Shown piece after piece: positions 1 through 12,003 of a stretch of DNA of 64,000 bases. A program made the position numbers and the translations under genes. The notes below the pieces were generated by a model. It was not told the DNA's origin. It searched no databases and was given only the letters and a program-made list of their open reading frames with translations. The DNA is from Armigeres subalbatus (lineage: Eukaryota; Arthropoda; Insecta; Diptera; Culicidae), in assembly GCF_024139115.2 (NCBI RefSeq), contig NC_085139.1:71529203-71593202 (forward strand), written 5' to 3'. Numbering within the stretch: position 1 is the first letter of the stretch; every line of letters starts with the position of its first letter.

Positions 1-85
1 AATTTTCAAGAAATAGCAGCATTACGAAATCCCTAAAACACTTTACCAGACATATCGGAAATGCCTGAATTGGATAGATGCATAT

Positions 86-325
86 GAAATCAATACCAAA
101 TTTTCAAAACGACTTATCTGCTTTTGTAAACAAAGATTCAAACGACGATTTGGCGATTCTGATAGCACTCCCAAGCAAACCAACACCATCAACGCGTAGC
201 AGGAGCCTTCGCCTACGTGTTGATAGGGTTGATTTGCGTGGAAGTGCTATCAGAATCGCCAAATCGACGTTTGAATCTTTGTTTACAAAGGCAGATAAGT
301 CATTTTGAAAATTTGGTACTGAAAT
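86..325. mobile_element. Foldback MITE, 240 bp
   Basis: Two inverted arms of about 58 bp (about 87-146 and 266-325) pair with only a few mismatches. Both carry the words tttgtaaacaaagattcaaa and accaaattttcaaaa. The arms continue inward around gattctgatagcac and its complement, so nearly the whole element folds back. There is no coding capacity. I could not settle a target-site duplication, so the superfamily is open. Confidence 0.75.
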
Positions 326-1224
326 ATTGTATCACATTTTGGATTCTGCGCCTTATAGGTCTATTTTAGAAAGCATGAGATCATAATTGTTTTCTACAAA
401 ACTTCAAGAAAACTTGAGAAATTTTAAATATTGCTCATTTGCTGAGAAATTTGATTGATAAAATAAGGATTTGTTTGAAATTCTTCGGTCATCTAAGCAT
501 GCTAAGGACTTCAAGCCAAATAGATCATCATACGTTGATATACCTAAATTAAAAAGATTGCCAAATTGGCAAAGGCTTAGTTTCATGTTCTTGACAAATA
601 ATCATGTTCAGACAAATACAAAAAATTCTGATGATGATCACAATCCTGAGACCTATAACGTCCTGTAAAATTTTTTAACTACACAGTAAACAATATATTA
701 TGTATCTGATTCTGTTATAAATTTCTAACAGAATATGTTATCTTTGTGAAAAAACTGTAGCACAATTTGAAATCTTTTTGTTTTAAGTAGTGTTATTTTT
801 TATATAAATTTAGATCTTTTAACAACATTTTGCTTCAAACTTGTAACAAATTTTGTTGAAGAAATTTAAAACATAATAACGTATGTTGATATAATTTTGA
901 TATGGGCTTTATCATGAGGCATAGCCTCCGATTCTGTTCATTATCGCAACAGATTCCGAAAAACGTCTCTCACGGTATGCCACCTATCTAGAGAGTATAC
1001 AGACATAAAAGTGAAAGATTTTGTCTTTCTCCTTTGGATTCAAACCCTGTGGTTTTCAAAAAACAAAAAAAAATGTTTTTTGGTCCTGAATTATTCGAAA
1101 TTCAAAAACATGAAACCAAAAACAGATTCAACAGATTTGAAAATAGAGAAGATGAATAAAATGCATTATCTGTAGTTAAGCTCAGACAGCTAGATATGTG
1201 CAATACTTATGCGAAGTAGCAAAA
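326..1224. other. AT-rich interval, nothing recognised
   Basis: Short open frames here (for example 404-586 and 471-668) overlap each other on opposite strands and show no family motif. I see no repeat structure that I can support. Confidence 0.5.
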
Positions 1225-1286
1225 ATTCTAGGTGGGACTATTTGGATCCTAGGCGGGGCTATAGGTCCCCTGTAGTTACGCCAATG
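1225..1286. repeat. Terminal fragment of a CATTGGCGTAA-ended element
   Basis: Read on the minus strand from 1286 the sequence begins CATTGGCGTAACTACAGGGG and continues GC-rich. The same terminus occurs as the two inverted ends of the element at 32169-36425. Only one end is visible here, so this is a truncated or solo terminus. Confidence 0.55.
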
Positions 1287-2188
1287 GATAAAACTAATGA
1301 CTGCATCAAAGAGCACAAAATTATTTAGTGAGGAATCGATCGTGTTGTAGAAGATTATTAAACGAAGCACATTGATCTTGCGTTGGATTGATTTGAAACA
1401 CAGTTTTCATCTTCTTGTTTTCAAAATAATTTCGTTTACAATAAATATTTTGTCGCTTACCAAGGGGTTTCACATGAATACTTTCTCAACTAACCAACGA
1501 TTCCTTTTCCGTAGCGCTCACGGAGATACAGAGCATACCTCGGTCTCTAAAAACAATGAGTGTTATACTAACTTTCCTCTCCTAATACTAAATTGACTAT
1601 AAGCACCGTTATTGACCAGCATCGTTATTGTTCATGAATTGGAAACGCCGAAGCAAGTATACAATAAGAATAACTTTTTTGTATCTCAAGAATATTATTT
1701 AATTGGTGAGCTATGCATATTTGCTGTTTCTCGGCCAATCATGATTAGCAACTACGACGTGTACAGTTAAGAAACGTTATTAAGCTCTTTATCGACTATT
1801 TGCACAATATGTGAGGAACATTGCAGATTTGTGGGCATTTCTAGATCTACGCATGGAATTTGCAAAAAAAAAAAAAATCCAGAACGGGTTGAAAGATCAT
1901 TTAAATTACTGAAAATTCTTTACTTATGATTGCTTTCAGCACATACTGGCCATAATAGCTGTTCTCATCTGCCAAGGACACACACAATAGATCAGTTTGT
2001 CGAGCTGATTGTATATAAGATTATCGGTCTGTGAAATGCACATGATTCTTCTAGTGAGCAAATGTATGCTATGTAGTCGAGGAATAAGAAGGAATAAATT
2101 TTGGCAGACACACCCTTTTCAAATGTTGATCTAGTAATATCAATTCTATATCTGCGTCTGACAGATGTGGATACATAGTTAAGTATCC
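1287..2188. other. AT-rich interval, nothing recognised
   Basis: Only short frames without motifs are present (for example 1372-1596). No inverted repeat or RNA gene was seen by eye. Confidence 0.45.
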
Positions 2189-2196
2189 CACTAAAT

Positions 2197-3916
2197 CAGC
2201 GGTTCTCAACCTGGGGTACATGTACCCCTGGGGGTACCTTCGCTGGCCCTAGGGGGTACCTCGGACACAAATGCGTAATGGCGGACGTATTACAATTCCA
2301 ATCAAAACTCATTGATATAGTTTTGATAATTGTGTATTTTTATTTCAAAAATTTATATTGTACGTAATATGCAATGCGATCAATAAATCCCAATTGAATT
2401 CTGCCTTCCACAACCAGCACAATGTATGTATAAAGGGCTGCGGAACAAAAGATCGAATGAGCAAAACGTCGAATGAACAAAATGATTTTTTTTTCACTAA
2501 TGCTCGGTTGCTTCGTTGTAAGAGGATTAGAAGCATCCTTCTACGCATCTCGGAAACCTTCTTCCAAGCAGCTTGAAGGCCTTCTTACAAGAGGCTCGGA
2601 AGCCTCCTGGGCACTTCAGAAGCCTCCTTTTAAGTGATTAGGTTGCCTCAAGTGAATAGGTTCAAGAGGCTCGTAAGCCTTCTTTTAAGAGGCTCGGAAG
2701 CCTCGTTTTAAGAGGCATGGAAAACTCCTTTCAAGAGATGCGGTAGCCTCATTTCAAGAGGCTCGAAAGCCTTTTTCAAGAGGTTCAAAAGCCTCCTTCC
2801 AAGTGCAGTGGCTGAAAAGCCTCTTTCCAAGAAGCTCTGAAGCCTATTTTCAAGACGATCGGAAGTCCAAAAGCCTCCTTTCAAGACGCTCGGAAGCCTC
2901 CCTTTCAAGAAGCTCAAAAGACTTCTTTTCTAGAGGCTCGAAAGCATCCTTTTCTAGAGGCTCAATATCTTTTCAAGAGGCTCGGAACCCTCCTTCTAAT
3001 ATCTTTTCAAGAGGTTCGGAAGCCTCTTTTGAAGAGGCTCAGAAGCCTACTTTCAAGAGGCTCAGAAGTCTTCTTTCAAGAGGCTCAAAAACCTCCTTCC
3101 AGGCTCAGAAGCCTCCTTCCAAGAGGCTCGGAAGGCTCCTTTCAAGAGGCTCAAAAGCATCCTTTCAAGAGGCTCAAAAATCCCTTTCAAGAGACTCAAA
3201 AGCCTCCCTCTAAGAGGCTCTAAAGTGTCCTTTCAAGAGGCTCGGAAGCCTTCTTTCAAGAGGCTCGGAAGGCTTACAAGAGGCTCAGAAGCCTCCTTTC
3301 AAGAGGCTCAAAATCCTCCTTTTCTAGAGGCTCAAAATCCTCCTTTCAAGAGGCTCGGAAGCTTCCTTTCAATATCCTTTCAAGAGGCCCAGAAGCCTCC
3401 TTTTAAGAGGCTCAGAAGTCTCCTCTCAATAGACTCAAAAGCTTCCTTCCAGACTTATAAGCCTTCTTTCAAGAGGCTCCTATGAAGAGGCTCGGAAGAC
3501 TCCTTTCAACATCCTTTTAAGAGGCTGGGAAGCCTTCTTCCAAAAGGCTCGGAAGCCTTCTTTCAAGAGACTCAAAAACCTTCTTCCAGGCTCAGAAGCC
3601 TCCTTTCAATAGGCTCAAAAGCCTCCTTCCAAGAGGCTCGGAAGGCTCCTTTCAAGAGGGTAGGAAGCCACATTTCAGGAGACTTAAAAGCATCCTTTCA
3701 AGAGGCTCGGAAGCCTCTCTACATGATGCTCAGAAGCCTCTAATGAAGAGGGGCGGAAGAATACTTCAAATGGTTACAAAAGCTCAAAGGAGCTTCCCTT
3801 CAAAGGGCTCGGTACTATTCTTTCAAAGTAATTGGAAGCCTAATTTCGAGAGGGGTACCTCAATTAATGCAAAAGTTCCAAGGGGTACCTCTCAAGAAAA
3901 AGGTTGAGAACCGCTG
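2197..3916. mobile_element. Non-autonomous hAT-like element, 1.7 kb
   Basis: The ends are inverted: CAGCGGTTCTCAACCT at 2197 and its complement ending at 3916. They are followed inward by a shared ggggtacct motif. An exact 8-bp target-site duplication, cactaaat, lies at 2189-2196 and 3917-3924. An 8-bp duplication with CA..TG ends is the hAT signature. There is no transposase. The interior is mostly a minisatellite (about 2560-3760), so the copy must have been mobilised in trans. Open frames inside (2803-3213, 3225-3485) are just the repeat read through and are not genes. Confidence 0.88.
2560..3760. repeat. 24-bp hairpin minisatellite
   Basis: About fifty diverged copies of a unit close to tttcaagaggctcggaagcc + tcct. 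Within each unit gaggct and agcctc are inverted around cgga, so every unit can form a 6-bp hairpin. Many units have lost pieces (two-thirds-length units, isolated 'aatatc' insertions). The array lies wholly inside the hAT-like element. Confidence 0.85.
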
Positions 3917-3924
3917 CACTAAAT

Positions 3925-4365
3925 AAAAAAATAAATCTAAGCATTCGTTTTCGAATTTTGACTAAGCCAATACTGTAAAACCACGCTGACAAGATAATAT
4001 GAAATATGCTTCAGCATAATTACATAATTCTTAAGTGAACTAAGGTTTTAAACGAAATTTGAATCCGTATATGAAAAATCCTACAATTTCTTTATTTTTA
4101 TATACTTTATATAAAACTGATATAAATTTGATCAGATTCAGGAGCACACGCTCCACGATGAATTCCTATGAAATGCTGGCAAAAATGCTGGGGTATTGCC
4201 TTATCGCCAATGGTATATGTGGCGAGAATGTGGAGATTTATCACAGATCGCCTCTTCAGTTATTATAACTCTTTTGGTTGCAAAACAGTTATTCGACTTC
4301 GAAAAAGTGAAATCAGAATTGCGTACATAATGTAAAACCAATTCAATAAAAATTCCGCGGAAAAA
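3925..4365. other. AT-rich interval, nothing recognised
   Basis: The short frame 4059-4268 has no motif. No inverted repeats were seen. Confidence 0.4.
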
Positions 4366-4542
4366 AAAATCAAAATTTCGTTTCGTTTCGAAAAATTTCG
4401 AATTAAATGAACCTCGATTTCGTATCGTTTCGAAGTCTCGAAAGAAATCTATATTTCGTTTCGTTTCGATCCGAATCAACATAGACATTTTGAATTTCGT
4501 TTCGTTTCGTTTCGTTAGAAAAAAGTGTGTTATCGCATACCC
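4366..4542. repeat. TTTCG-rich subterminal repeat, probable TE end
   Basis: Clusters of tttcg pentamers occur three times (near 4375-4395, 4455-4475, 4493-4515), followed by tgtgttatcgcataccctta. Arrays of a short word next to a TA-rich terminus resemble the subterminal regions of hAT elements such as the one at 28079-29290. I could not find a matching left end, so this may be a one-ended remnant. Confidence 0.35.
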
Positions 4543-4739
4543 TTAATAACAACCTCTATTTTTTATTGTAAAAGTCCCTTTTACCATTCAATTTATCGTG
4601 CAAAACCATACTGCACATTATGCACTTTTGTTGAAAAATTTCCATTACATTCAATGGTAATTATTATGTACTAAATGGTACTGTAGCAATAAAATTTATT
4701 GTTTTTCAATGATATTTTTTTATCCGGGTTGACAGTGTT

Positions 4740-5330
4740 TGGCATGGAGGTTTGATTGTAAAATTGATGAATTTTAATTTTCCTCTGTACATCATTAAAC
4801 TGATCCAAAATTATTTATCAGATCGCTCACTACAGGTAAACTATCAGAATTCCAAATCTGATAGATTACCTGTAAGGGCTGGTGTCCCCCAAGGTAGCAT
4901 ACTGGGGCCCATATTGTATAACATTTTTACTTCTGACTTACCTGATTTACCACCAGGGTGTCAAAAATCTTTGTTTGCAGATGACACAGGCCTTTCAGCC
5001 AAAGGGCGAAGCCTTCGTGTCATTTGTAGTAGATTGCAAAAAAGTTTGGATATTTTCTCCACTTACTTGAGAAAATGGAAAATTTCCCCGAATGCTTCCA
5101 AAACTCAGTCTTCTATTGCAACGATTAGCTCCTTGTACCCTTAGTATAAATAAGGTTATGTTTAGTTTAAGTTGAAAACATTGTAATTCATACATCTTAA
5201 CTGCCAGAGGGAATTGAAATGTATTAATAATAACTAAAAATGTAACATAGCAAATAAGGATGATAATGTTAGGAAAACACGGAACGCCTAGTCTAGGAGA
5301 TAAACGCATGTATTAGATAATTAACAAATA
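4740..5330 (+). pseudogene. Jockey/CR1-like RT fragment with internal deletion
   Basis: The frame at 4752-5144 encodes the middle of a non-LTR reverse transcriptase: the ..KLIQNYLSDR.. stretch before the palm, the motif-B word GVPQGSILGP, and FADDT (motif C, YADD class). It then runs to ..KWKISPNASKTQ and stops. A second copy of this family lies at 60615-61443 on the minus strand. Comparison shows that here everything between that point and the 3' UTR (a shared cttctattg word) has been deleted, joining RT directly to the 3' UTR (about 5110-5330). The 5' part, including endonuclease, is missing. It is dead. The family resembles Juan/Jockey elements of mosquitoes, but I do not assign a name. 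Confidence 0.8.
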
Positions 5331-8300
5331 ATAGTATATAGTATCTAAATAATATCGAAGATTATTACGTAGCATGTGAATCACCATTCTTAAAACATAT
5401 TTCAACTTGAATTACTATTAATTATATTAAATTCAATTATGATATGATGCGTTAACGAAATATTCCCTCTACTTAGGATATCTTTATTCAATAGACCTCA
5501 CTGTTCGCTGGAAAAGGATAGCTATGTAATTATATTATTATAAGTATTAAATGTGGATACATTACACAACTCCGCTCCGTTATTGCTGCTTTGTTGTATT
5601 CATCAAATTTAGTTGGCTTTTCTTCCCTCACCAAGTCTTAAATCTTGCTTGCTTCAATTCGCATTTGATTCCACCTCAAGAATACAAAGAACTCAGCACA
5701 CTTTAGAATATCAGTATCGATTAGAGCTCATCGTGTAAGCAGATCGTACACCGTAAAATCAGTTTAGCACGTAAACACTCTATTTCCGAAATTGACAATT
5801 GACCTGTGTCGCTTTTGAGCAACGAATCGAGCAGAGCGATACAATCTGAGTGTCTGTCGAAAGGCCGTTAAAGTTGCACGTGATAAGTAGCCTAATTGTC
5901 AATGTTGTGATCACTTCGTGTTTAGAAGGTGGCAAAGCCATAAAATCTGTGGATGTGTTGGGGAAAAGTGATGTTTGTCATCTGCTATCTGCTACCGATG
6001 AAGAGCATTTGAAAATTCATTTTATGAAAGTATTGAGCAGTGTAAAGTTTCAAGCTATAGAAGTCGTGGGGATTTGAAAACAGTTTCGTTGGTAAACGAG
6101 ACAAAAAAACAGCAAAGGTAGAAATGCATTTTTATGGATACATCTGCTCTGTACATATCTTCAATATGAAACGCTTTTTAATTAAACGCAGGCTGCGAGT
6201 AAGCTAACAATGAGTCACATTTTGATGTCCCTTTGGAACACATAGCAAGGGTCGTGCATTAATAAACATACGAACAGCAGACTATTTTGGTTCTTTCCAA
6301 CCTTCAATGTGCCCTATCGTATGTGACATACGTCATAGTTCTATGTCGGATAATAAACCATTCGATTCCTAGTTATAATGATTCACTTCATGTTGTGAAC
6401 TTTATCTGGCTTGTTACTGAACGCTGGATCACCCTTTGCAACCTCCTACGCGACGTAATAAACAAGCTCCCATATCGTTATCAAGCTTCACTCGTCACTG
6501 TTCCATCACTCAAACGAAGCCAGCCCTACTAAACAGAACACGTTCCTAGGAGAACGGGGGTATTTAAGACAACTGAATACATTTTGGACGATCGGCTCAT
6601 TATACATATTTGCCTATTTTAGGAAACCCAAAGCATTGGAAGCATAGTTCCATCATACTTTATGGTTCATAATAAAAGGTCCACAGCATCGCCCTTACCC
6701 TATAGCGAACCCCTTTGTAGTCCCTTTCCATTCCGCTATATCCGGCAGACAACTTCATCGAAAACTTTGTCGCTTGACATTACCTGTCTCGAGCTTGATA
6801 CACGTCGGAGACGGAGTCACCGAACCGTCTGAACAGCAATAGAAGCCACCCATGAGCCGTATCGTTATCCATTATATCTGGCTTCGCACAAACACTTTTT
6901 GTGCGCTACGTTCTCGTCATAAGCCCTCCGGAAAGCTCTCATCTCATTTTCGGCGAATTTTCCATCATATACCTACTTGTCGCGGCGTGAAAATCGCGAA
7001 ACTGCAAGTCACACGTCTCTGACCGTGACGCGCGCTGTGAATCGTTTTCCATACCGTCAAGAGGAGCCGGCCCGGTTCATGGGGATGCTGATGATAACTA
7101 CCTTCCCCAGCTCGATAGGGTGACAGGACGCGTATAGTCGGTACAAGCAGATTACACTGTGTTGAACTGAGAAAGGTTAACTCGCTTTAGTTGGTTCTGC
7201 AAACGACAGCGTTGTCGTCGTCAAAACGAACCGAGTGAAACGAACTGAAACGGAGCCATTCAGTAGTGCAGAGCTCTGAGGCACTGAGTATTGAAGAGAC
7301 GCGTTGCGACGCATCGTTGGGCAGAACACAATTATTTGAGCTACATTTTCTGTGCTTTTATTATAATTATTAAATTTTTGTGATCTCATTCAATATCGAT
7401 TAAAATGTTTGAAGTTCATATAAAAGTAACATTTCAGGAGTATTATAAACATATGTTTCACTGTTTTTATTTTTTACATAACTCTTCTCCAATTGCCTAG
7501 TAGAGGTTTCCAATAACCAAATGTTATGACGTTTGTCGTAATTTTGATCGGTTGCAACGCTTTCAGTATCACGCAGAAAGCAATTTTTACACTGCGACAT
7601 TGTGAACAATCCCTTCCATACGGATTTTTTCATGGATCATTAATTATCTTTAAGATATTCCCTGGAAAGTTTTATGTAAAAAAAACCAAAACACTTCATC
7701 GGAATTTTTTTTAACTTCTACGAGAATTTTTCTAAATATCAAAGGAAAATTCCTTAAACTGTGCACATGAGATTCCTCTAAATTTTTACGGAAATTCTCA
7801 TTTTCCACCAGGAAATCTTTCAATATTTTCAAGGAAAATTAAAAAAAAAGAAACACAGAACATTCTTTGATATTTCCACTCTGGATTTGACACGATTCGT
7901 TGCGCAATAAAAGAAATAATAATAGAGCAAATGGAAAAAAATTACTTTGATTGGAGGATCATTTTGGCCAACATCTAAGAATGTTATAATGGTCGTAAAA
8001 CAAAAAAGTAAACGTGATTTTAATAAATTAGTTCTATTAAATGTCCACAAAAACATATTAAACTGCGAAAATATATGAACTAGCTTTGTACGTCAAAATA
8101 ATCATTACAACAAATAAAGACTGATTCATTGTACCTACCAAAATTCAAATGTGAAGAATTTGTTCGACAAATCCAAAATTTCGTCCCAATGAGCGTCGCG
8201 ACGCGACGGTAAAAGTCTTCTACGCGATACGGCACCATTGCAGTGATTCAGTTCGCTGCAAGTTCATTCCTTGATGAGAAAGAACGATGAAAGCTTGATT

Positions 8301-9225
8301 ATTTGTCTTGTCTGGGATGAAATTTGATATCATCGGATGTCATCACCGAAATTAACCAATGCTTCTAGCCTTCTTACGCAAATTGGTGTATTCCGCTTTC
8401 GAGCAATAGTTTAGGCTTCTGTAGTATTGAAACACAGAGAGTGACGTCAAATGACGCCTATTGAGTTCTGCTTCTGAATAGATTCCATGTTTAGTGACAT
8501 AACAACTTTACATAAGTCGCATAACATGCGAAATGATATATTACATATCTAACTAGGTAAAACTTGACAGCCTATTTTTGCAATTCAGGACAGTGGATAT
8601 GATAAGACATGTGGATATGGTTGGACAGTGGATAAACCAAAGATTGCACAAGTTCATTGAATTTATTAAACTTATCTACCCACTCACCTGCTATGTAACA
8701 ATGCCCACGCTCCTCAATTCAATATAAAGATGAATGTAGTTCCCTCCCTTTTTTTGAGTATTTAAAGTAATAATTTCGCTAATCTGTGCCGTTTTCTGCT
8801 AATCACCATAAACAACCGTACGGTTGTTTACGTTTTGATGCTGGGCACTTTTCATCATTTTTCCACTATTTGCACTACGGATAACATATTCAGTTATTTA
8901 CTGAAATTTTGAAACTAGCAACGAACGCGTACTAGTGGGAATAAAGTAAGGCATGTGTTAATCTTGACAAATTTGTGCCGGAAACGATGCTGTTTTCTAA
9001 TCACATGTCAGTGTTATGTGTGCATCGTGTCAATGATTTAAATAATGAGGCATATTCCACCTCTCTGTCTACAGACGACGATGAACTCATAAAAATATAT
9101 ATGCGCCCAATGTTATGGATTCGGCGGGGATGTTTGAATTGTTGTAGCAATCATAAGCTAATGAACAAACATATGTTCATTCTGTGGGCTACTATTGAAA
9201 GCCCATGCATCAGTATCGATGTAGG
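5331..9225. other. 3.9-kb interval without a recognisable gene
   Basis: None of the short frames (5850-6077, 6287-6532, 7400-7633, 8975-9265) shows a family motif. About 6660-7330 is noticeably less AT-rich, with CpG-containing words, and contains an initiator-like TCAGT at 7260. It could be a promoter or 5' UTR of an unannotated host transcript, but nothing proves it. About 7650-7850 contains degenerate ggaaattc/gaatttcc words like those at 30590-30960 and 62110-62290. Confidence 0.4.
8809..8830. repeat. Perfect 22-bp palindrome
   Basis: The sequence reads taaacaaccgt followed by its exact reverse complement. Each half contains TGTTTA/TAAACA, a forkhead-type core. It could be a paired binding site or chance in AT-rich DNA. 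Confidence 0.6.
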
Positions 9226-9268
9226 GTCATCGGGCCGAACAGTCAATAGACCAAATGGTCATTAGGCC
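9226..9268. repeat. Degenerate GGCC/ATTTGGTC minisatellite, left flank
   Basis: Contains gggccgaacagtcaatagac, then caaatggtcattaggccgaa. The same word family lies beyond the purine tract (10215-10310) and at 61540-61870, so the purine tract has expanded inside one of these arrays. Confidence 0.6.
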
Positions 9269-9269
9269 G

Positions 9270-10198
9270 AACCAGAAGTGAGAAATGAGTGGTGAGAAAT
9301 GAGCAGTGAGTAGTGAGAAGTCAGAATTGACAGGTGAAAAATGAGAAGTAAAGAAAGAGGAGTGAAAAATGAGAAGGTAGCAGTAACAGGTGGGAAGTGA
9401 GAAATGCGAGAAAAGTGTGAAATGTAAAGGGGGATGTATGATGTGATAAGTGAGAAAGGGAGAAGCAGAAAGAGAGATATAGAATTTTAGAAGTAAGAAA
9501 GAAGAAAGAAATAAGGATGAAAAAGATAGAGGAAGAAAAAGAAAAATAGAAGAATAATAAAAAGGAAAAATAAAGAAAAAAGAAGAAAAAGAAGCAATGA
9601 AAAAGAAAGAAGAAGAAGAAAATGTAAAAAGGAATGAAAGAAAAAGTGGGAAAAAAAAAGGATGAAAGGATGGAGAATTAAGCAATTAGGAAGAAAGAAG
9701 ACAGATAGAAGGAAAAAAGAAAAAGAAAGAAGAAGGACAAAAATGAAGAAATGAGGAAGAAAGAGGGAAGAAAGCAGAAAGAAGGAAGAAAGAATGAGTA
9801 AGAAACACGAAAGCAAGAAAAAAGAATAAAGAAAGTAGAAAGAAGAAAAAGAGAAGGGAGGAAGAAAGAAAACAGAAATAAGGAAGTTGGAAGGAAGCTG
9901 GAAGAAAAAAATAGAAAAAGGATGAAAGAAGAAGAAAGAAGAAAAAATGTTAAAAGGATGAGGGAAAAAGAAATCATGAAGAAGGGAGAAAAAAAGGAAA
10001 AAGGAAGAAAAATAAATAAGAAGGAAGGAAGAAGAAAGAAGGAAGGAGGATAAAGAAAGATGAAAGAAAAAAGAAGGAAGAAGGAAGAAGGGAGAAAAAG
10101 AGAAGAAAGTAAGAAGATGGAAGAAACAAGGAAGAAGAAGCAAGAAGAGAGAAGAAAAAAGGAAGATGGAAGAAGAAAGAGAGAAAAAAAAGAAGAAC
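9270..10198. repeat. Homopurine tract, about 0.93 kb
   Basis: The plus strand is almost all A and G: first agtgagaaatg-like units of about 10-11 bp, then irregular gaagaaagaagg units. Long Phe/Ser-rich frames on the minus strand (for example 9487-10143) are artefacts of this composition. Confidence 0.9.
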
Positions 10199-10214
10199 TG
10201 ACTTCAAATACTCC

Positions 10215-10310
10215 CCATTCAACCTAAAGACCAATTGGTCAACGACTGTTTGGCCTAATGGCCATTTGGCCTAACGACCTTCGACCTAATGGCTTCCCAG
10301 TCAACATTTT
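10215..10310. repeat. Degenerate GGCC/ATTTGGTC minisatellite, right flank
   Basis: Contains gaccaattggtcaacgactg, then tttggcctaatggccatttg, the same words as at 9226-9268. Confidence 0.6.
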
Positions 10311-10721
10311 GATACGTATAGCTTTGGATGAAAGTTGTCAAGCAAGATAACATGTATACAAAGAACTGAAACGCCATATGAAAGATAAATAACGACTTTC
10401 TTGAGTTTTCGTTAACATTATAACGATCTAATAAACATTGAAAAAACTCAAAGGTGCAGCCCAGTCGGGTTGTACGCAAAGGTGACGTAGGGCTACGTAG
10501 CTATACGAAACAAGAAGGCGAATAGTTGCTCCTAGTTGGATGGACTTTGAGTTTCTAATCATAGAATTAACATGACTCATCGGCCGCATCGCCGCTGAGG
10601 CCACTCGACTGGCTTTAAGTGGGGGATATCACAATCCTAGAAGACACCATCTAGAAGATCACCATCACAGCCAACTTGCCGTTTTTTCATACAAAATGGT
10701 CAACTTTGGAGATCTAGATCT
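10311..10721. other. Interval without recognisable feature
   Basis: A ggtgacgtagggctacgtag word at about 10481-10500 is partly palindromic. No gene or repeat boundary can be supported. Confidence 0.35.
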
Positions 10722-11083
10722 CGATTGCGTGTGAACTAATTTTGCTGAAAATTTGACCAGAGCTCAGATATAACTTGAATTTTACCACACCTGAGCAAAA
10801 TCTATTTTTTTAAATATCTTGAATTCTATAGGTTGTAAACTGATGACTTATTCAGCAAAAACGCGTATTTTGGGAATACAAAAAATTTTGCGGAACATAC
10901 TTGTTGTAGTTGTAGTTTTCAAGATATTAAAAAATCTATTTTTTGCCAAAAAAATCGTTTTGGTATTACCGCGATAATTTTTTACCCTATGAATCAATAT
11001 GGTCGAAACTTAGGTGTGGTAAAATTCAAGTTATATCTGAGCTCTGGTAAAATTTTCAGCAAAATTGATTCACACGCATAACG
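10722..11083. mobile_element. MITE with ~75-bp inverted ends
   Basis: The left arm 10722-10797 and right arm about 11008-11083 are near-perfect inverted copies. Shared words include cagagctcagatataacttg and gaattttaccacacct. The interior of about 210 bp is AT-rich with no frame. The target-site duplication is not clear. Confidence 0.75.
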
Positions 11084-11488
11084 ATTAATGAAGGGGCGGG
11101 GCTAATGGAATTACTTCATTAGATATAAGAAAGCTGTTTTTCGGCGCGCGCGAGTCATTTTGATCGGGATTCCGCAGACAACCGTTCGGATACCGTTCGG
11201 TGAATGACAAATTTTAAGAATATTATAAAATTTTCTCGCAAGAATCTGAATCTAAATAATGAGCTGTTGGTTATCTAAGATGCGTATTGCTGTGAAGAAT
11301 AACAACAGAAATTTGACTCAAGACGAAGTTTCTTCATATTACAAAACATTATCTCTTGGCATCTGTCTGTCCGAGTGACGTTCGCCGGTGGGTGGTTGCT
11401 GTAGATAGTTTTCATTAAGATGGCGTCTTCATCAATTTTATACAAAAGCCACCATTATACACAAAAGAAGGTTGATCCGACTATACGA
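11084..11488. other. Interval without recognisable feature
   Basis: Low-motif sequence between a MITE and a duplicated segment. It contains ggcgcgcgcg near 11143-11152. Nothing further is supported. Confidence 0.35.
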
Positions 11489-11720
11489 AATAAATTTTCT
11501 CAAAGTGCAAAACTCAATAGTAAATAGCGAATTTGATAGCGCGTCGGAGGGAGATGATGCAAAAAATTTGAATGGATAGAAGCACTAACAGCAACCAAGC
11601 TACCACGCCAAACCCGATTCCACCGGAACAGTCCATTTTCGCAATTAACTCTTTCTTTCCATAAAATGTTGGTCCTGAGAAGAACAAATTTTCTTTTCCC
11701 GATGCGCCTTTCCAATAACT
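11489..11720. repeat. Direct repeat copy A, ~232 bp
   Basis: Matches 12004-12234 at a constant offset of about 515 bp, with roughly 88-90% identity by eye. Shared words include aaagtgcaaaactcaat and actaacagcaaccaagctac. Minus-strand frames in both copies start with related peptides (RRIGKRK.. .LLRT..), but I do not recognise a protein family. Confidence 0.75.
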
Positions 11721-12003
11721 AACTGCATCCAAACGCTTGCCGGCACCTTGCGTTGAAACTGTCCGACCACCACTCGATGATTTGTCTAAGCCTCCAAAAT
11801 TTGGAATCTTTTAAAGCGCCCTACCCGAATGAATATTGGAATGAACTCACCGAATTGGTCAAACCATTTACCATCAGTACATTTCTATCTGCTGCAACTG
11901 TACTTCAGATATCCTAACGGCGAGCGACTGCCACACAATCTTGATTTCTGAGAAATCAATTGCGACCAGTTACAATAGCAGCTTCCTTCGATCTCCTATC
12001 TGA

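Noticed and set aside
2803..3485. Long frames with SRGSEASFQEAQKPP-type repeats
   Set aside because: They are translations of the 24-bp minisatellite and exist in several frames at once. No start context or non-repeat sequence supports a gene.
2560..3760. Regularly spaced repeats that might suggest CRISPR
   Set aside because: Units are directly adjacent with no unique spacers, in a eukaryotic TE context.
5850..6077. 75-codon frame as a small host gene
   Set aside because: No motif, no signal for splicing or translation start, and a length expected by chance.
7255..7301. Possible arthropod promoter (TCAGT initiator at 7260)
   Set aside because: No downstream element at the expected spacing and no supported transcript. 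Left only as a note.
9487..10143. 218-codon Phe/Leu/Ser-rich frame resembling a membrane protein
   Set aside because: It is the complement of a homopurine tract, which has few stop codons by composition.
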